In this document: one piece after another, positions 15,937 through 25,400 of the stretch | Position numbering within the stretch: position 1 is the first letter of the stretch | Layout of the letters: every line of letters begins with the position of its first letter | Assembly (NCBI RefSeq): GCF_918378365.1 | Contig: NZ_OU912926.1 | Span: forward strand, 3,224,001 to 3,288,000 | Source of the DNA: Candidatus Nitrotoga arctica | GTDB lineage: Bacteria > Pseudomonadota > Gammaproteobacteria > Burkholderiales > Gallionellaceae | DNA: 64,000 bases | Direction: 5' to 3' | The notes under the pieces: generated by a model | The model's input: the letters and a program-made list of their open reading frames with translations, nothing else | What the model was told of the DNA's origin: nothing | Database searches by the model: none | Made by a program: the position numbers and the translations under genes

Positions 15937-18807
15937 ATGATTACAACCGATAAATTTGTAAACCGTCATAACGGTCCGCGCGAAAATGATGTTAAGACAA
16001 TGCTTGATACAATTGGTGCAGGTTCTGTAGATGAATTAATTGATCACACCATTCCTGCTGCGATCCGCTTAAAAAAACCATTGAACTTACCATGTGGGAT
16101 GACTGAGTATCAATACCACAAGCATTTACGTGGCGTTGCGGCAAAGAATAAACTTTTTAAAACCTATATTGGTTTAGGTTATTACAACACGATAGTTCCC
16201 CCTGTTATCCAGAGAAATGTTTTAGAAAATCCGGGTTGGTATACCGCTTACACTCCTTATCAGGCAGAGATTTCACAAGGTCGTTTAGAGGCATTATTGA
16301 ATTTCCAAACCATGATTATGGATTTAACAGGAATGGAAATAGCAAATGCATCGTTACTGGATGAATCCACTGCAGCAGCTGAAGCGATGGCAATGTTGTT
16401 CAATAATCGCACGCACGGAGCAATTGAAAATGGAGCGAACAAGTTTTTCGTTTCCAACGAATGTTACCCGCAAACTATCGATTTATTAAAAACACGTTCA
16501 ACTCCAATGGGAATTGAATTAGTGGTTGGTGACTTTAAAACTGGAACGTTAGATAGCAGCATTTATGGTGCATTGCTTCAATATCCAACCGCTGATGGCA
16601 AAGTTCACGATTACGCTGACTTTGTAAAAAGAGCAAAAGCAAATGGAACCACCATTGCTGTAGCAGCCGATATACTGAGTTTAGTATTACTAACTCCTCC
16701 AGGCGAATGGGGAGCTGATGTTGTTGTTGGTTCCACACAACGCTTTGGTGTCCCCATGGGTTACGGCGGCCCGCACGCTGCATATTTTGCTTGCCGTGAG
16801 GAATATAAACGATCCATTCCGGGCCGTATCATTGGGGTTTCGATTGACGCAGACGGAAATCAAGCATTACGTATGGCATTACAAACGCGCGAGCAACACA
16901 TACGTAGAGACAAAGCCACCTCCAACATTTGTACTGCACAAGCATTATTAGCCATTATGGCAAGTATGTATGCGGTATATCACGGACCAGAAGGCCTCAG
17001 AGGAATCGCACAACAAATACATTGTACTGCTATAGCATTGGCAGCCGAGTTAAAAAAATTAGGCTATATCATTGAAGATGGAATTTATTTTGATACCATA
17101 AAAATCAGTGGAACAGACAATGCGAAAATTAAACAATTAGCGCAAGCAGCACAGATTAATTTCCGTTATACGGATGATGCGATTACTATTTCTGTTGACC
17201 AAACTACCGATACCGATGACTTGAATGCGCTTATTAATGTATTCGCACAAGCCGTTGGCAAAACCATTTCTAAAACTACGGAAGAACATATTTTTAATCA
17301 ACAATCTTTGATCAAAAATCGTCAATCTTTGATCCTTCAACACCCTATATTTAATATTTATCATTCGGAATCTGAGCTGATGCGGTATATCAAGCGATTG
17401 GAAAACAAGGATTTATCTTTGACCCATTCAATGATTTCATTAGGTTCTTGTACTATGAAATTAAATGCCGCCTCCGAATTAATGCCTATTACGTGGCCCG
17501 AATTTGCCCATATCCACCCCTTTGTACCAGTTGAACAAGCGGCGGGTTACCATGAAATAATCGATGACCTGGACAAATCATTAAGTGAGATTACGGGTTT
17601 CGAAAAAATGAGTTTTCAGCCCAACAGCGGCGCTCAGGGCGAATATGCCGGATTATTGGTCATTCAGGCATATCATCAATCACGTGGTGAGGCGCACAGA
17701 AATATTGCGTTGATTCCGACATCGGCACATGGCACCAATCCTGCCAGTGCTGCAATGTGTGGCCTGAAGATAGTGTTGGTGAAATGTGACAAAGTAGGAA
17801 ATATTGATGTAAGCGAATTGCGTGAAAAAGCAATTCAGCATAAAGATAACTTGGCATGTTTAATGATTACATACCCAAGCACTCACGGTGTTTACGAAGA
17901 AAGCATTATCGAGATTACCAACATCATTCATGAAAATGGCGGACAAGTTTATATGGATGGCGCCAACATGAATGCACAAGTAGGCTTAACCAGCCCCGGA
18001 AATATTGGCGCTGATGTTTGCCATTTGAATTTACATAAAACTTTTGCAATTCCTCACGGCGGCGGCGGCCCCGGCATGGGGCCAATTGGCGTTGCAAAAC
18101 ACCTGGCTCCTTTTTTGCCTTCACATTCATTAGTAAAAACTGGCGGCGGAAATGGCATACACGCAGTATCAGCAGCGCCTTACGGCAGTGCTTTAATTTT
18201 ATTGGTATCTTATGGATATATAAAAATGTTAGGCAGCGATGGCGTTACAGAAGCAACACGCATCGCAATTTTAAATGCCAACTATATTAAAGAGTCATTA
18301 AAAAATTATTTCCCTACCTTATATAGTGGTGCCAATGGACGTTGTGCGCACGAAATGATTTTAGCCTGCGTTGCGTTTAAAAGAGACGCTGGAATAGAAG
18401 TAGGGGATATTGCAAAGCGATTAATGGATTATGGATATCATGCACCGACAGTTTCATTCCCGGTACCCGATACATTAATGATTGAGCCAACCGAAAGTGA
18501 ATCAAAAGAAGAATTGGATCGTTTCTGCTCTGCTATGATTTCTATACGTAAAGAAATTGATGAAGTAATTACAGGTAAAGCGGATAAAGAAGATAACGTA
18601 CTTAAAAATGCACCGCATACAGCCAAATCAGTTCTCACGAGCAATTGGAAACACAGCTATTCGCGCGAAAAAGCTGTTTATCCATTAAAGTGGGTACAAG
18701 ACAACAAATTCTGGCCCAGTGTTGCCCGTGTAGACAATGTCCGTGGTGATAAAAATCTGATTTGTGCTTGCCCGCCAATAGAAGCGTATGCAGATGATGC
18801 GCTATAA
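15937..18807 (+). CDS. gcvP: Glycine dehydrogenase (decarboxylating), single-chain P protein, Bacteroidetes-like
   Basis: GcvP decarboxylates glycine on PLP and loads the aminomethyl group onto GcvH. The 956-residue chain carries both halves: [17 protein letters not shown] and [16 protein letters not shown] in the N-half, and the PLP lysine Lys701 ([20 protein letters not shown]) in the C-half. Its wording (for example [52 protein letters not shown]) resembles Bacteroidetes enzymes as I remember them, and a row I counted is about 40 percent GC against 57 percent in gcvT. I infer replacement of the native gene by transfer. A gap of 71 bases separates it from gcvH. Confidence 0.93.
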   Translation: MITTDKFVNRHNGPRENDVKTMLDTIGAGSVDELIDHTIPAAIRLKKPLNLPCGMTEYQYHKHLRGVAAKNKLFKTYIGLGYYNTIVPPVIQRNVLENPGWYTAYTPYQAEISQGRLEALLNFQTMIMDLTGMEIANASLLDESTAAAEAMAMLFNNRTHGAIENGANKFFVSNECYPQTIDLLKTRSTPMGIELVVGDFKTGTLDSSIYGALLQYPTADGKVHDYADFVKRAKANGTTIAVAADILSLVLLTPPGEWGADVVVGSTQRFGVPMGYGGPHAAYFACREEYKRSIPGRIIGVSIDADGNQALRMALQTREQHIRRDKATSNICTAQALLAIMASMYAVYHGPEGLRGIAQQIHCTAIALAAELKKLGYIIEDGIYFDTIKISGTDNAKIKQLAQAAQINFRYTDDAITISVDQTTDTDDLNALINVFAQAVGKTISKTTEEHIFNQQSLIKNRQSLILQHPIFNIYHSESELMRYIKRLENKDLSLTHSMISLGSCTMKLNAASELMPITWPEFAHIHPFVPVEQAAGYHEIIDDLDKSLSEITGFEKMSFQPNSGAQGEYAGLLVIQAYHQSRGEAHRNIALIPTSAHGTNPASAAMCGLKIVLVKCDKVGNIDVSELREKAIQHKDNLACLMITYPSTHGVYEESIIEITNIIHENGGQVYMDGANMNAQVGLTSPGNIGADVCHLNLHKTFAIPHGGGGPGMGPIGVAKHLAPFLPSHSLVKTGGGNGIHAVSAAPYGSALILLVSYGYIKMLGSDGVTEATRIAILNANYIKESLKNYFPTLYSGANGRCAHEMILACVAFKRDAGIEVGDIAKRLMDYGYHAPTVSFPVPDTLMIEPTESESKEELDRFCSAMISIRKEIDEVITGKADKEDNVLKNAPHTAKSVLTSNWKHSYSREKAVYPLKWVQDNKFWPSVARVDNVRGDKNLICACPPIEAYADDAL

Positions 18808-18833
18808 CACACCTTAACAAAAAGAAAGAAATC

Positions 18834-19361
18834 ATGGCTAATGAAACTTCAACTAACCCTGCTGTCACCTTGAACGGTACGCCCATTACATTGTTCGGTA
18901 CTTTTCCAACCGTTGGTCAAATTGCCCCTGAATTCACGCTAGTGGACAAAGACCTGAAAGATGTGGCGTTAAAAGACTTTGCCGGCAAGCGCAAGGTTCT
19001 TAACATTGTGCCTAGTTTGGATACCGCCGTGTGCGCCACTTCTACGCGCAAGTTCAACGAAGCGGCAAGCAAGCTCGACAACACAGTGGTACTGGTGATT
19101 TCCGCTGATTTACCATTTGCCATGAGTCGCTTTTGCGTGGCTGAAGGATTGAACAATGTCACCACGCTGTCCTTAATGCGCGGGCGAGATTTCATGCGAA
19201 ACTACGGCGTAAAGATTGCTGATTCTATATTACGTGGCGTAACCGCACGCGCTGTGTTGGTACTGGATGAGAATAACCACGTGTTGCACGCAGAATTAGT
19301 GGACGACATCACGCATGAACCTGACTATCAAGCAGCATTAAGTACACTAACGCAGCACTAA
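18834..19361 (+). CDS. tpx: Thiol peroxidase (atypical 2-Cys peroxiredoxin)
   Basis: Tpx reduces H2O2 and organic hydroperoxides with thioredoxin. The 175-residue protein has the peroxidatic Cys67 in [16 protein letters not shown] and the resolving Cys101 in RFCVAEG, spaced as in the family. It starts 26 bases after gcvP, preceded by AAGAAAGAAA. It may be cotranscribed with the glycine operon, but its composition returns to the host pattern, so it is not part of the transferred segment. A weak GGGGA/TCCCC hairpin follows near 19390-19420. Confidence 0.94.
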   Translation: MANETSTNPAVTLNGTPITLFGTFPTVGQIAPEFTLVDKDLKDVALKDFAGKRKVLNIVPSLDTAVCATSTRKFNEAASKLDNTVVLVISADLPFAMSRFCVAEGLNNVTTLSLMRGRDFMRNYGVKIADSILRGVTARAVLVLDENNHVLHAELVDDITHEPDYQAALSTLTQH

Positions 19362-19560
19362 TACAACAAGGTTGAAATAATCAACTAGGATGGGGAAATG
19401 GCTGTGCATGAAAATCCCCACCCTCCCAACCACTCTTTTCTCGTCCGCCGCAATCTGGCGCATGTTCCACTCGGCGCTGTGCAAGTGATCCGTATACCGA
19501 TACATCTGTTGCGCCACGACCGATTTTTATTGAACTCGCCTGGCTAAATGGAATTAGACA

Positions 19561-20271
19561 TCATTGAAAATGACGCGCTGAAGTATCGGCTGCAATTTCA
19601 GTAGAAGTAGTCGTCCGCGACAGGGTTGCCTTCCAGCTGCCGGAGAGCGCCGGACACTCGGCCAACGCGTGTGCAGCCACATAGTTCTCCTTGCGATGCA
19701 GCATTATGTTATTCGCGATCGCGACTGTCCATTCAGGATAAGGACGTTCCACCAATACCAGTGCCGCTCCGGCTTGAACGTTTCCCTCACGCAGAACACG
19801 GAAATACCAACCGGTCTTACCCGTGCGCACGACCCGCGCCACTAAGTCCTGAACCCTCCATCGGCGGGCAAGCTTCCAGCACGGCTGGCGAGGTTGAGAA
19901 ATCTGTACCAATGCGCCACCAACCTCGAAAATATCACCGATGCAGATCTCTGTTTCCAGTAGGCCTGCCACAGTAAAGTTTTCTCCAAACGCGCCATTGG
20001 GTAACTCTTTATAATCAAGGTCGACGAGCCAAAATGCGTAATGTTCGAAAGGATAGGCGTTAATCGCTTTATCGAGTCCCCCATGGACGCGAAGATCAGC
20101 TTGCCCGTCGCCAGCCAAGTTAGTTATTCCGGCCCAAACTGGACCAGACACCGACTCCTTGAAGAAGCCAGTTGTCCACTCCTGATCCATGGTGTCTGAG
20201 GCGTCAGATGTCCCCAGTGTTTTAGGCAGGCCGACCTGAATAGAGAGGAGTTTTATGCCTGCATTATTCAT
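19561..20271 (-). CDS. MOSC-domain protein (YiiM-like)
   Basis: This is a molybdenum-cofactor sulfurase C-terminal (MOSC) domain protein of the YiiM type, which handles the Mo cofactor and in E. coli gives resistance to N-hydroxylated base analogues. I start it at the ATG at 20271 (236 residues) because AAGGATATT precedes it. A frame to 20325 exists but lacks a ribosome site. The MOSC signatures are RVHGGLDKAINAYPFEHYAFW, GAFGENFT, and the conserved cysteine in QPRQPCWKLARRW. It is followed upstream on the same strand by the Nramp-like gene, after a 60-base gap. Confidence 0.85.
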   Translation of the reverse strand: MNNAGIKLLSIQVGLPKTLGTSDASDTMDQEWTTGFFKESVSGPVWAGITNLAGDGQADLRVHGGLDKAINAYPFEHYAFWLVDLDYKELPNGAFGENFTVAGLLETEICIGDIFEVGGALVQISQPRQPCWKLARRWRVQDLVARVVRTGKTGWYFRVLREGNVQAGAALVLVERPYPEWTVAIANNIMLHRKENYVAAHALAECPALSGSWKATLSRTTTSTEIAADTSARHFQ

Positions 20272-20331
20272 TGAGAATATCCTTGTGTGAAAATTAATAG
20301 TCGGACTCGGCTTTATCGCAACCATCCGGAG

Positions 20332-21612
20332 TTACATCAACCACGTTACCGCCATGGCAAGCACTGCGAATGCCATCACGGCTGTCGCTAGCCAACCGAT
20401 AATTCGAAGACCAGGCGTGATCACAAATTGTCCCATGACATCCGGTCTTGCCACCATTAACATTATCACTACCATGATGGGCACCGCAATGACGCCATTG
20501 ATGACTGCGCTCCAGAATAGTGCCTTGATAGGATCAATGGGAGTGAAGTTAAGCGCTACGCCCAAGAGAGTCGCAATGATCAGAATCATATAAAAGCCTC
20601 GCGCCTCCATGAGCTTGCGGCCCAAACCGATGCGCCAATCAAATGATTCTGCGATGGCATAAGCGGCCGAACCTGCTAGAACAGGCACAGCGAGCAATCC
20701 CGTACCAACAATTCCGGCGGTAAATAATAGGAACGCAAATTCGCCAGCTAAGGGACGCAAAGCCTCCGCTGCCTGTGCAGAGGTTTGAATGTCCGTAATG
20801 CCGTGCAAGTGCAAAGTCACGGCTGCCGTCAATATGATAAAAAAGGCGATCAGATTGGAAAAACCCATTCCAATATAAGTGTCGATCTTAATACGCTGCA
20901 GGTGACTGTAGGCTTGTTCTGGCGCCTCTTTAAGCGGTGCCTCGCCTTCAGTCGCTTGCAGTTCCTCAACTTCCTGAGAGGCTTGCCAGAAGAACAAATA
21001 CGGGCTGATAGTGGTACCAAATACGGCAACCACCACCATCACGTAATCCGCTTTGAATGATATGGACGGCATGATTGTGCGATAGAGCACCTCACCCCAC
21101 GGCACATTGACGACGAACACCGTGACTACATAAGTAAAGAGCGATAATGTCAATATTTTCAGAATGGGTGCATAACGTGGAAAAGGTATGAATATTTGCA
21201 GCACCAACGATACCATGGCAAAGGTTATTGCATACCAGTGAGCAGGTCCACCAATGAGAAGTTTAAGCGCTGCAGCCATTGCGCCAATATCTGCCGCGAT
21301 GTTAATCGTATTTGCAATCAGAAGCAGCCCAACGAGCACATAGAGCAGTGCTGGAGAGTAATGCAGACGGATATTGGCAGCAAGGCCATGCCCAGTCACC
21401 CGACCAATACGGGCACTTACCATCTGGATGCCGACCATAAGAGGGAAAGTTAAAAATGTCGTCCACAGCATTGCATAGCCAAATCCAGCTCCAGCTTGTG
21501 AATAGGTGGCAATGCCGCTCGGGTCATCATCTGCAGCTCCCGTTATAAGACCGGGTCCCAGCTTTTTCCAGAATAAACTGGTTTGTGGCAGGAGGGCTCT
21601 ATATTTATTCAT
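20332..21612 (-). CDS. Nramp-superfamily divalent metal transporter with variant metal-site motif
   Basis: This 426-residue inner-membrane protein has about eleven helices of the Nramp fold. In canonical Nramp, helix 1 carries DPGN and helix 6 carries MPH. Here helix 1 reads GAADDDPSGIATYSQAG (DPSG at 30-33), and the helix 6 region reads LLAVPVLAGSAAYAIAES with no MPH. It therefore belongs to a divergent branch, and Mn(II)/Fe(II) uptake cannot be assumed. Transport of another divalent ion such as Mg(II) is possible. A soluble loop of about 40 residues rich in Glu follows helix 5-6. No clear ribosome site is seen. Confidence 0.8.
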   Translation of the reverse strand: MNKYRALLPQTSLFWKKLGPGLITGAADDDPSGIATYSQAGAGFGYAMLWTTFLTFPLMVGIQMVSARIGRVTGHGLAANIRLHYSPALLYVLVGLLLIANTINIAADIGAMAAALKLLIGGPAHWYAITFAMVSLVLQIFIPFPRYAPILKILTLSLFTYVVTVFVVNVPWGEVLYRTIMPSISFKADYVMVVVAVFGTTISPYLFFWQASQEVEELQATEGEAPLKEAPEQAYSHLQRIKIDTYIGMGFSNLIAFFIILTAAVTLHLHGITDIQTSAQAAEALRPLAGEFAFLLFTAGIVGTGLLAVPVLAGSAAYAIAESFDWRIGLGRKLMEARGFYMILIIATLLGVALNFTPIDPIKALFWSAVINGVIAVPIMVVIMLMVARPDVMGQFVITPGLRIIGWLATAVMAFAVLAMAVTWLM

Positions 21613-21699
21613 GGATGCCTATAATTCAGGTGTCAAGCATGGGGAATAAGTGCTCTCAAATAATGCATCATAAATCAAATCCAGTTTTTTCCTGCGATT

Positions 21700-21980
21700 T
21701 GGTCTGCCTGGGTTGCCAGCGGCACGAAGATAGATATTGTGAGACAGGCACATTACCCAGATGCTCGCGCATCATTGCGCTATTCTTGGATTCTGCCAGC
21801 GCGTTATCATTATGAGTGCCGGAGCCGAAATTCTGTTATCGCCATGGAAATGCCGGGACGTTGACGTAATACAACACTTTCGCCCCATCTCCGTCACCTT
21901 CATGCACGCTGTCGATACGGGTGAAGCCCGGCATCAATTCAGGGCGGTGCGCGCGGCGTTGGCCGGTGGATACATCCAAT
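21700..21980 (-). pseudogene. Relic of an rve-type (integrase-core) transposase
   Basis: Minus-strand translation gives PGFTRIDSVHEGDGDGAKVL, then YYVNVPAF and a stop, and in another frame NDNALAESKNSAMMREHLGN. These recall the start (PGFLRVDTVHQGDRDG) and end (SDNALVESKNGAVVRKHLGY) of an integrase-core DDE domain with the middle missing. Frameshift and deletion make it dead. No inverted ends were found. It fills most of the gap between the Nramp-like gene and hicA. Confidence 0.5.
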
Positions 21981-22018
21981 GTTCTGGTGCTGTTTACCGC
22001 CCCGCGGGTTGTAAGAGT

Positions 22019-22047
22019 TTGACCACCAGGAGTATTTCTGTTAAATT
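22019..22047 (+). promoter_or_regulatory. Candidate hicAB promoter
   Basis: TTGACC (22019-22024) and TAAATT (22042-22047) are spaced by 17 bases, only 6 bases before the hicA ATG. If used, the transcript would be almost leaderless. Confidence 0.3.
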
Positions 22048-22053
22048 TAAAAG

Positions 22054-22230
22054 ATGGATAGCAATGAATTTAAACAATGGCTTGTTAAGCAAGGCGCTAC
22101 ATTTCAGCCGGGTCAGGGAACTCACATCAGGGTGTTTCTTAATGGCCGTCAATCGGTTCTGCCGATGCATGACACGGAACTTAAAATCGATACTATTGAA
22201 TACATTAAAAAACGGCTAGGGTTGAATTAG
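22054..22230 (+). CDS. hicA: HicA-type mRNA interferase toxin
   Basis: This 58-residue protein starts MDSNEFKQWLVKQGATFQPG and continues QGTHIRVFLNGRQSVLPMHD. This is the HicA dsRNA-binding-like fold, with the catalytic His24 in GTH following the GxG turn. Family members are about 56-60 residues long. The usual GKG-type turn after PMH is altered (PMHDTELKIDTI). It lies 10 bases upstream of the hicB-like gene, the standard toxin-first order. There is no good Shine-Dalgarno sequence before the ATG. Confidence 0.8.
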   Translation: MDSNEFKQWLVKQGATFQPGQGTHIRVFLNGRQSVLPMHDTELKIDTIEYIKKRLGLN

Positions 22231-22240
22231 GGGACTTGCG

Positions 22241-22510
22241 ATGTTTGAATATCCAGTGGACTTGATACCTGCCAAGGATGGCGGATTTGTCGTAACTTTT
22301 CCCGATGTACCGGAAGCCATTACCCAAGGTAATGATAAGGACGAAGCACTGCAGTATGCCAGTGAGGCACTGGAAACCGCGCTTGGTTTCTATATAGGGG
22401 ATCGTCGTCAGCTACCTTTGCCCTCCCTTGCAGCGGGGCGCCCCACTGTTACGCCCGATGCAATAGTAATTGCCAAGATGATTTCAAACTGGCTATCTCT
22501 AAAGAAATAA
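22241..22510 (+). CDS. hicB: HicB-type antitoxin, short form lacking a DNA-binding domain
   Basis: The N-terminal 65 residues are a HicB partial RNase H-like fold (YPVDLIPAKDGGFVVTFPDV, with the alternation EAITQGNDKDEALQYASEAL), which binds and neutralises HicA. The usual HicB continues with a helix-turn-helix to about 130 residues. This one ends at residue 89 soon after TPDAIVIAKM, with a tail ISNWLSLKK that looks out of place. GGGGA precedes the ATG. It is therefore either a natural short HicB or a truncated gene that has lost autoregulation. Confidence 0.78.
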   Translation: MFEYPVDLIPAKDGGFVVTFPDVPEAITQGNDKDEALQYASEALETALGFYIGDRRQLPLPSLAAGRPTVTPDAIVIAKMISNWLSLKK

Positions 22511-22535
22511 CCAAGAGTGGGGGTTAAGAAACAGA

Positions 22536-22566
22536 ATAGGCCTTTTGCATTATGCAAAAGGCCTAT
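22536..22566. repeat. 31-base perfect palindrome downstream of hicB
   Basis: ATAGGCCTTTTGCAT and its exact complement flank a single T, giving a 15-bp stem. There is no long T-run, so it is either a bidirectional terminator for the convergent hicAB and rlmI transcripts or a protein-binding palindrome. Confidence 0.6.
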
Positions 22567-22581
22567 GTTGAATCAGATTTA

Positions 22582-22611
22582 ACGCTCCAGTTTCACTGTT
22601 TTTCGCATGGT
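22582..22611 (-). CDS. Possible 9-residue peptide gene downstream of rlmI
   Basis: On the minus strand, GGAGAGGTAATACC is followed by an ATG and the frame MRKTVKLER, then TAA. The ribosome site is very good for so short a frame. It lies about 50 bases after the rlmI stop and before the palindrome. It may be a real micropeptide, or the surviving start of a lost gene. Coordinates are read by eye and may be off by a base or two. Confidence 0.2.
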
Positions 22612-22661
22612 ATTACCTCTCCGTTGAATGGCCCTCATTCAATATCTGAGATAATCTCAAG

Positions 22662-23849
22662 TTAACCTGCCACGCGCAATACAAGTCCCTTGAGATATGC
22701 GCCTTCCGGAAATTCCAATAATATCGGGTGATCCGGCGCGGCGTGCAGTTTGCGTATGATATGCGCAGTCACTCCGGCATCCAAGGCGGCACCGGCAATA
22801 ATTTTCTGAAACAGGTCATCGTTTATGCCGCTGGAACATGAATAGGTGGCGAGCATTCCTCCCGGTCTAAGCAGCTTGAAGCCTAACAGGTTAATATCCT
22901 TGTAGCCGCGCGCGGCTTTTTCGGCGAAGGCGGCGGTGGGCGCGAATTTGGGTGGATCAAGGATAATCAGGTCAAATTTTCGGTTCTGGTCACGCAGTTT
23001 GCGCAGTGCCTGGAACACGTCGTCGCATTGCCATTCAGCGCGACTGGCATCGAGTCCATTACGTTCCACATTGCGCTGTGCCAGTTGCAGTGCTTCATTC
23101 GAAGAATCAATTGATAGCACTGATTTCGCGCCGCCGCGCAGTGCATACAGCGAGAAACCGCCGCTGTAGCAAAAACAATTCAGAACATCCTTGTCTTGCG
23201 CCAGTGTTCCAATCAGTTCGCGGTTGTCGCGCTGGTCGAGATAAAAGCCCGTCTTCTGCCCGTGTGCTACATCCACGGCAAAGTGCAGGCTGTGTTCCAC
23301 AATGGTTAAAGATTCGGGCAAGTTGCCATATAGAACGTTATTGCGTTCCGGCAAGCCTTCTAATGCACGTGAATCAGAATCAGAACGCTCATAAATGCAA
23401 ACTGGATTGCACATCTCTTGCAATATGTCGGCACAAGTGTCGCGCCAGCGTTCCGCTCCCGCACTGCCAATTTGTATAACCAATACATCGCCATATTGAT
23501 CTACTACCAACCCGGGCAGACCATCGGATTCGCCATGAATCAGGCGCAGGCCAGTGCTGTGTTGCGCCAATTTGAGATCTTTGCGCAATGTCAGTGCATG
23601 GGTGATTTTCGTGCGGAAAAAATCTGCGTTAATGCTTTGCTCCGCGTGCCATGACCATGCTCGCGCAGCAATTTGTGAATGTGCATTGTATGCGGCATGG
23701 GCGAGAAAAGCGCCTTGTGTTGAGTATATCTGTACCGTGTCACCATCAGCAGGTGAACCTTCCACACGTTTAATTGCCCCGGAAAATATCCAGGGGTGAC
23801 GGCGCAGAAGGGATTTCTCCCTCCCCTCCTTAAGAATAATTTTATTCAT
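22662..23849 (-). CDS. rlmI: 23S rRNA m5C1962 methyltransferase-like protein
   Basis: This 395-residue SAM-dependent methyltransferase has the RlmI architecture. An N-terminal PUA domain (LKEGREKSLLRRHPWIFSGA) is followed by a central EEHEE-type region with GLPGLVVDQYGD, and by a Rossmann methyltransferase domain with VLNCFCYSGGFSLYALRGGA (SAM site), LDPPKFA and a cysteine-containing YSCSSG. The target base is inferred from the family. Its ATG overlaps the xerC stop by four bases, so the two are translationally coupled. Confidence 0.9.
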   Translation of the reverse strand: MNKIILKEGREKSLLRRHPWIFSGAIKRVEGSPADGDTVQIYSTQGAFLAHAAYNAHSQIAARAWSWHAEQSINADFFRTKITHALTLRKDLKLAQHSTGLRLIHGESDGLPGLVVDQYGDVLVIQIGSAGAERWRDTCADILQEMCNPVCIYERSDSDSRALEGLPERNNVLYGNLPESLTIVEHSLHFAVDVAHGQKTGFYLDQRDNRELIGTLAQDKDVLNCFCYSGGFSLYALRGGAKSVLSIDSSNEALQLAQRNVERNGLDASRAEWQCDDVFQALRKLRDQNRKFDLIILDPPKFAPTAAFAEKAARGYKDINLLGFKLLRPGGMLATYSCSSGINDDLFQKIIAGAALDAGVTAHIIRKLHAAPDHPILLEFPEGAYLKGLVLRVAG

Positions 23850-24766
23850 AAGGTTTTCTTTTTGGCCCGCGGATGCGCTGCATCGTAAATTTTACTGAGG
23901 TATTGGAAATCAAGATGGGTGTATACCTGCGTAGTAGAAATGCTGGTATGGCCGAGCATTTCTTGAACTGCCCGTAAATCTCCGCTTGATTGCAGCACAT
24001 GTGAGGCGAACGAATGGCGCAACAAGTGTGGGTGAACGCCGCTGGAGATGCCCTGTTTGATGCCCCAGCCTGACATGCGTAGTTGTACCGCGCGCGAACC
24101 AATGCGGCTACCATTGCGGTTTACGAACAGCGCCGTTTCATCCCGTTTAGCCAACTGTCCGCGCAGCGCCAGCCAAGCTTGCAGCGCGGAGATCGCATAG
24201 CTGCCCAACGGTACGATGCGCGTCTTGGCGCCTTTACCGATAACGCGTACAGCTGCGTCTGCAAAGTCAAGTGCAACAGGATCGAGACTGACCAGCTCTG
24301 CCAAGCGCAGGCCAGAAGAATAAAATAACTCAAACATCGCTTTGTCGCGCACCGCTAGAATGTCGCCTGTTGTGGGTAACTCCACCATGCGCACAGCTTC
24401 GTCCGGGGAAAGTGCATGTGGCAGATTGCGCGCCGATTTGGGCGCACGCAGCCCGATGCACGGATTATCTTTGAACTGGTGGTCGCGTATTAGATAAAAA
24501 TAAAAGGTACGCCATGCCGACAGCATGCGCGCCAAACTCTTGCCACCCAAACCGCTACCATGCAATTGTGCTACGAAACGGCGAATTTGATGGTTTTTAA
24601 GTTCGTTTAGTGGTGTAACACCAGCAAGTTTAAACAAACGGCGAATATCGCGAGAATAATTTTCCGCAGTCAGTGGGGAGTAACGGCGCTCGTTACGCAG
24701 ATGGTCGAGAAATCCGTGCATTGCAACTTGGTTGAAAGTGGCAGCCTGCGCGGTACTGTTTATCAT
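23846..24766 (-). CDS. xerC: Tyrosine recombinase XerC
   Basis: XerC with XerD resolves chromosome dimers at dif. The 306-residue protein has a SAM-like N-terminal core-binding domain (about 12-95) and a catalytic domain with the pentad Arg154 (SGLRLAEL), Lys178, His247 and Arg250 (HPHLLRHSFASH), His273 (LGHTSISTTQ) and nucleophile Tyr282 (VYTH). The location in a dapF-DUF484-xerC cluster is the standard chromosomal context, which excludes a phage integrase. It overlaps rlmI by four bases and lies four bases after the DUF484 gene. Confidence 0.95.
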   Translation of the reverse strand: MINSTAQAATFNQVAMHGFLDHLRNERRYSPLTAENYSRDIRRLFKLAGVTPLNELKNHQIRRFVAQLHGSGLGGKSLARMLSAWRTFYFYLIRDHQFKDNPCIGLRAPKSARNLPHALSPDEAVRMVELPTTGDILAVRDKAMFELFYSSGLRLAELVSLDPVALDFADAAVRVIGKGAKTRIVPLGSYAISALQAWLALRGQLAKRDETALFVNRNGSRIGSRAVQLRMSGWGIKQGISSGVHPHLLRHSFASHVLQSSGDLRAVQEMLGHTSISTTQVYTHLDFQYLSKIYDAAHPRAKKKTL

Positions 24767-24770
24767 CGCT

Positions 24771-25391
24771 TTATAGTGAGGGGCGTAGCGCGCTACTCAC
24801 AATTTCCGCAATACGCTGCAGAAACAAAGTACCCATACCGGGATAAAAGCGCTGCGCATCTTCACTAGCCAATATTAATAGACCAATGGATTGTTCATCC
24901 GCCCGCAGCGGTAAATAAGCAAACGAATGCAAATGAACCGCGCTTTCGCCAAACCAGGCCAAAGTTTCATGAAGAGCGTGATGAACACAGACGGGTTGCA
25001 GTTGCTGGTCCACAAAGGCAAGTACTTCCAAGCTGGGCGGCAATCCTTTCCAAATGTGCAACACAACATGTGGCACGGCAAAAATTTCACGCAAATTCTG
25101 CGTAATGACATTCTGCAAATTCATCAGGTCACGCACGCCAAATAACGCGAGGGTGAATTGATGTACTTTTTGCTGTAATGAGTCGTTGTCCTGAGCAAGC
25201 ATTACCATCTCGTGCAGTTTTTTTTCCAGGTTTTTGTTCTGCTCACGCAGAGTCAGTAACTGCCGCTCACTTAATGAAATGGTGCGTCCGCTGTAAGGAT
25301 GTGGGATAGTGACTTCCGCCAACATATCGGCATGATCTTCAAAGAACTGTGGATTATTTTGTAAATATAGTGCGATGTCTGCGGATTTCAT
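24771..25391 (-). CDS. DUF484 family protein
   Basis: This 206-residue cytoplasmic protein has an N-terminal ALYLQNNPQFFEDHADMLAE segment, a short coiled coil (about 45-75), and a GAF-like C-terminal half with PLRADEQSIGLLILASEDAQ. DUF484 genes sit between dapF and xerC in many proteobacteria, as here. The molecular role is unsettled, and the GAF-like part suggests ligand sensing. It starts 9 bases after the dapF stop. Confidence 0.88.
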   Translation of the reverse strand: MKSADIALYLQNNPQFFEDHADMLAEVTIPHPYSGRTISLSERQLLTLREQNKNLEKKLHEMVMLAQDNDSLQQKVHQFTLALFGVRDLMNLQNVITQNLREIFAVPHVVLHIWKGLPPSLEVLAFVDQQLQPVCVHHALHETLAWFGESAVHLHSFAYLPLRADEQSIGLLILASEDAQRFYPGMGTLFLQRIAEIVSSALRPSL

Positions 25392-25400
25392 GTCGTCCTC

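Noticed and set aside
21761..22219. 152-codon plus-strand frame
   Set aside because: It overlaps hicA in another frame and is antisense to a transposase relic. HicA explains the coding signal.
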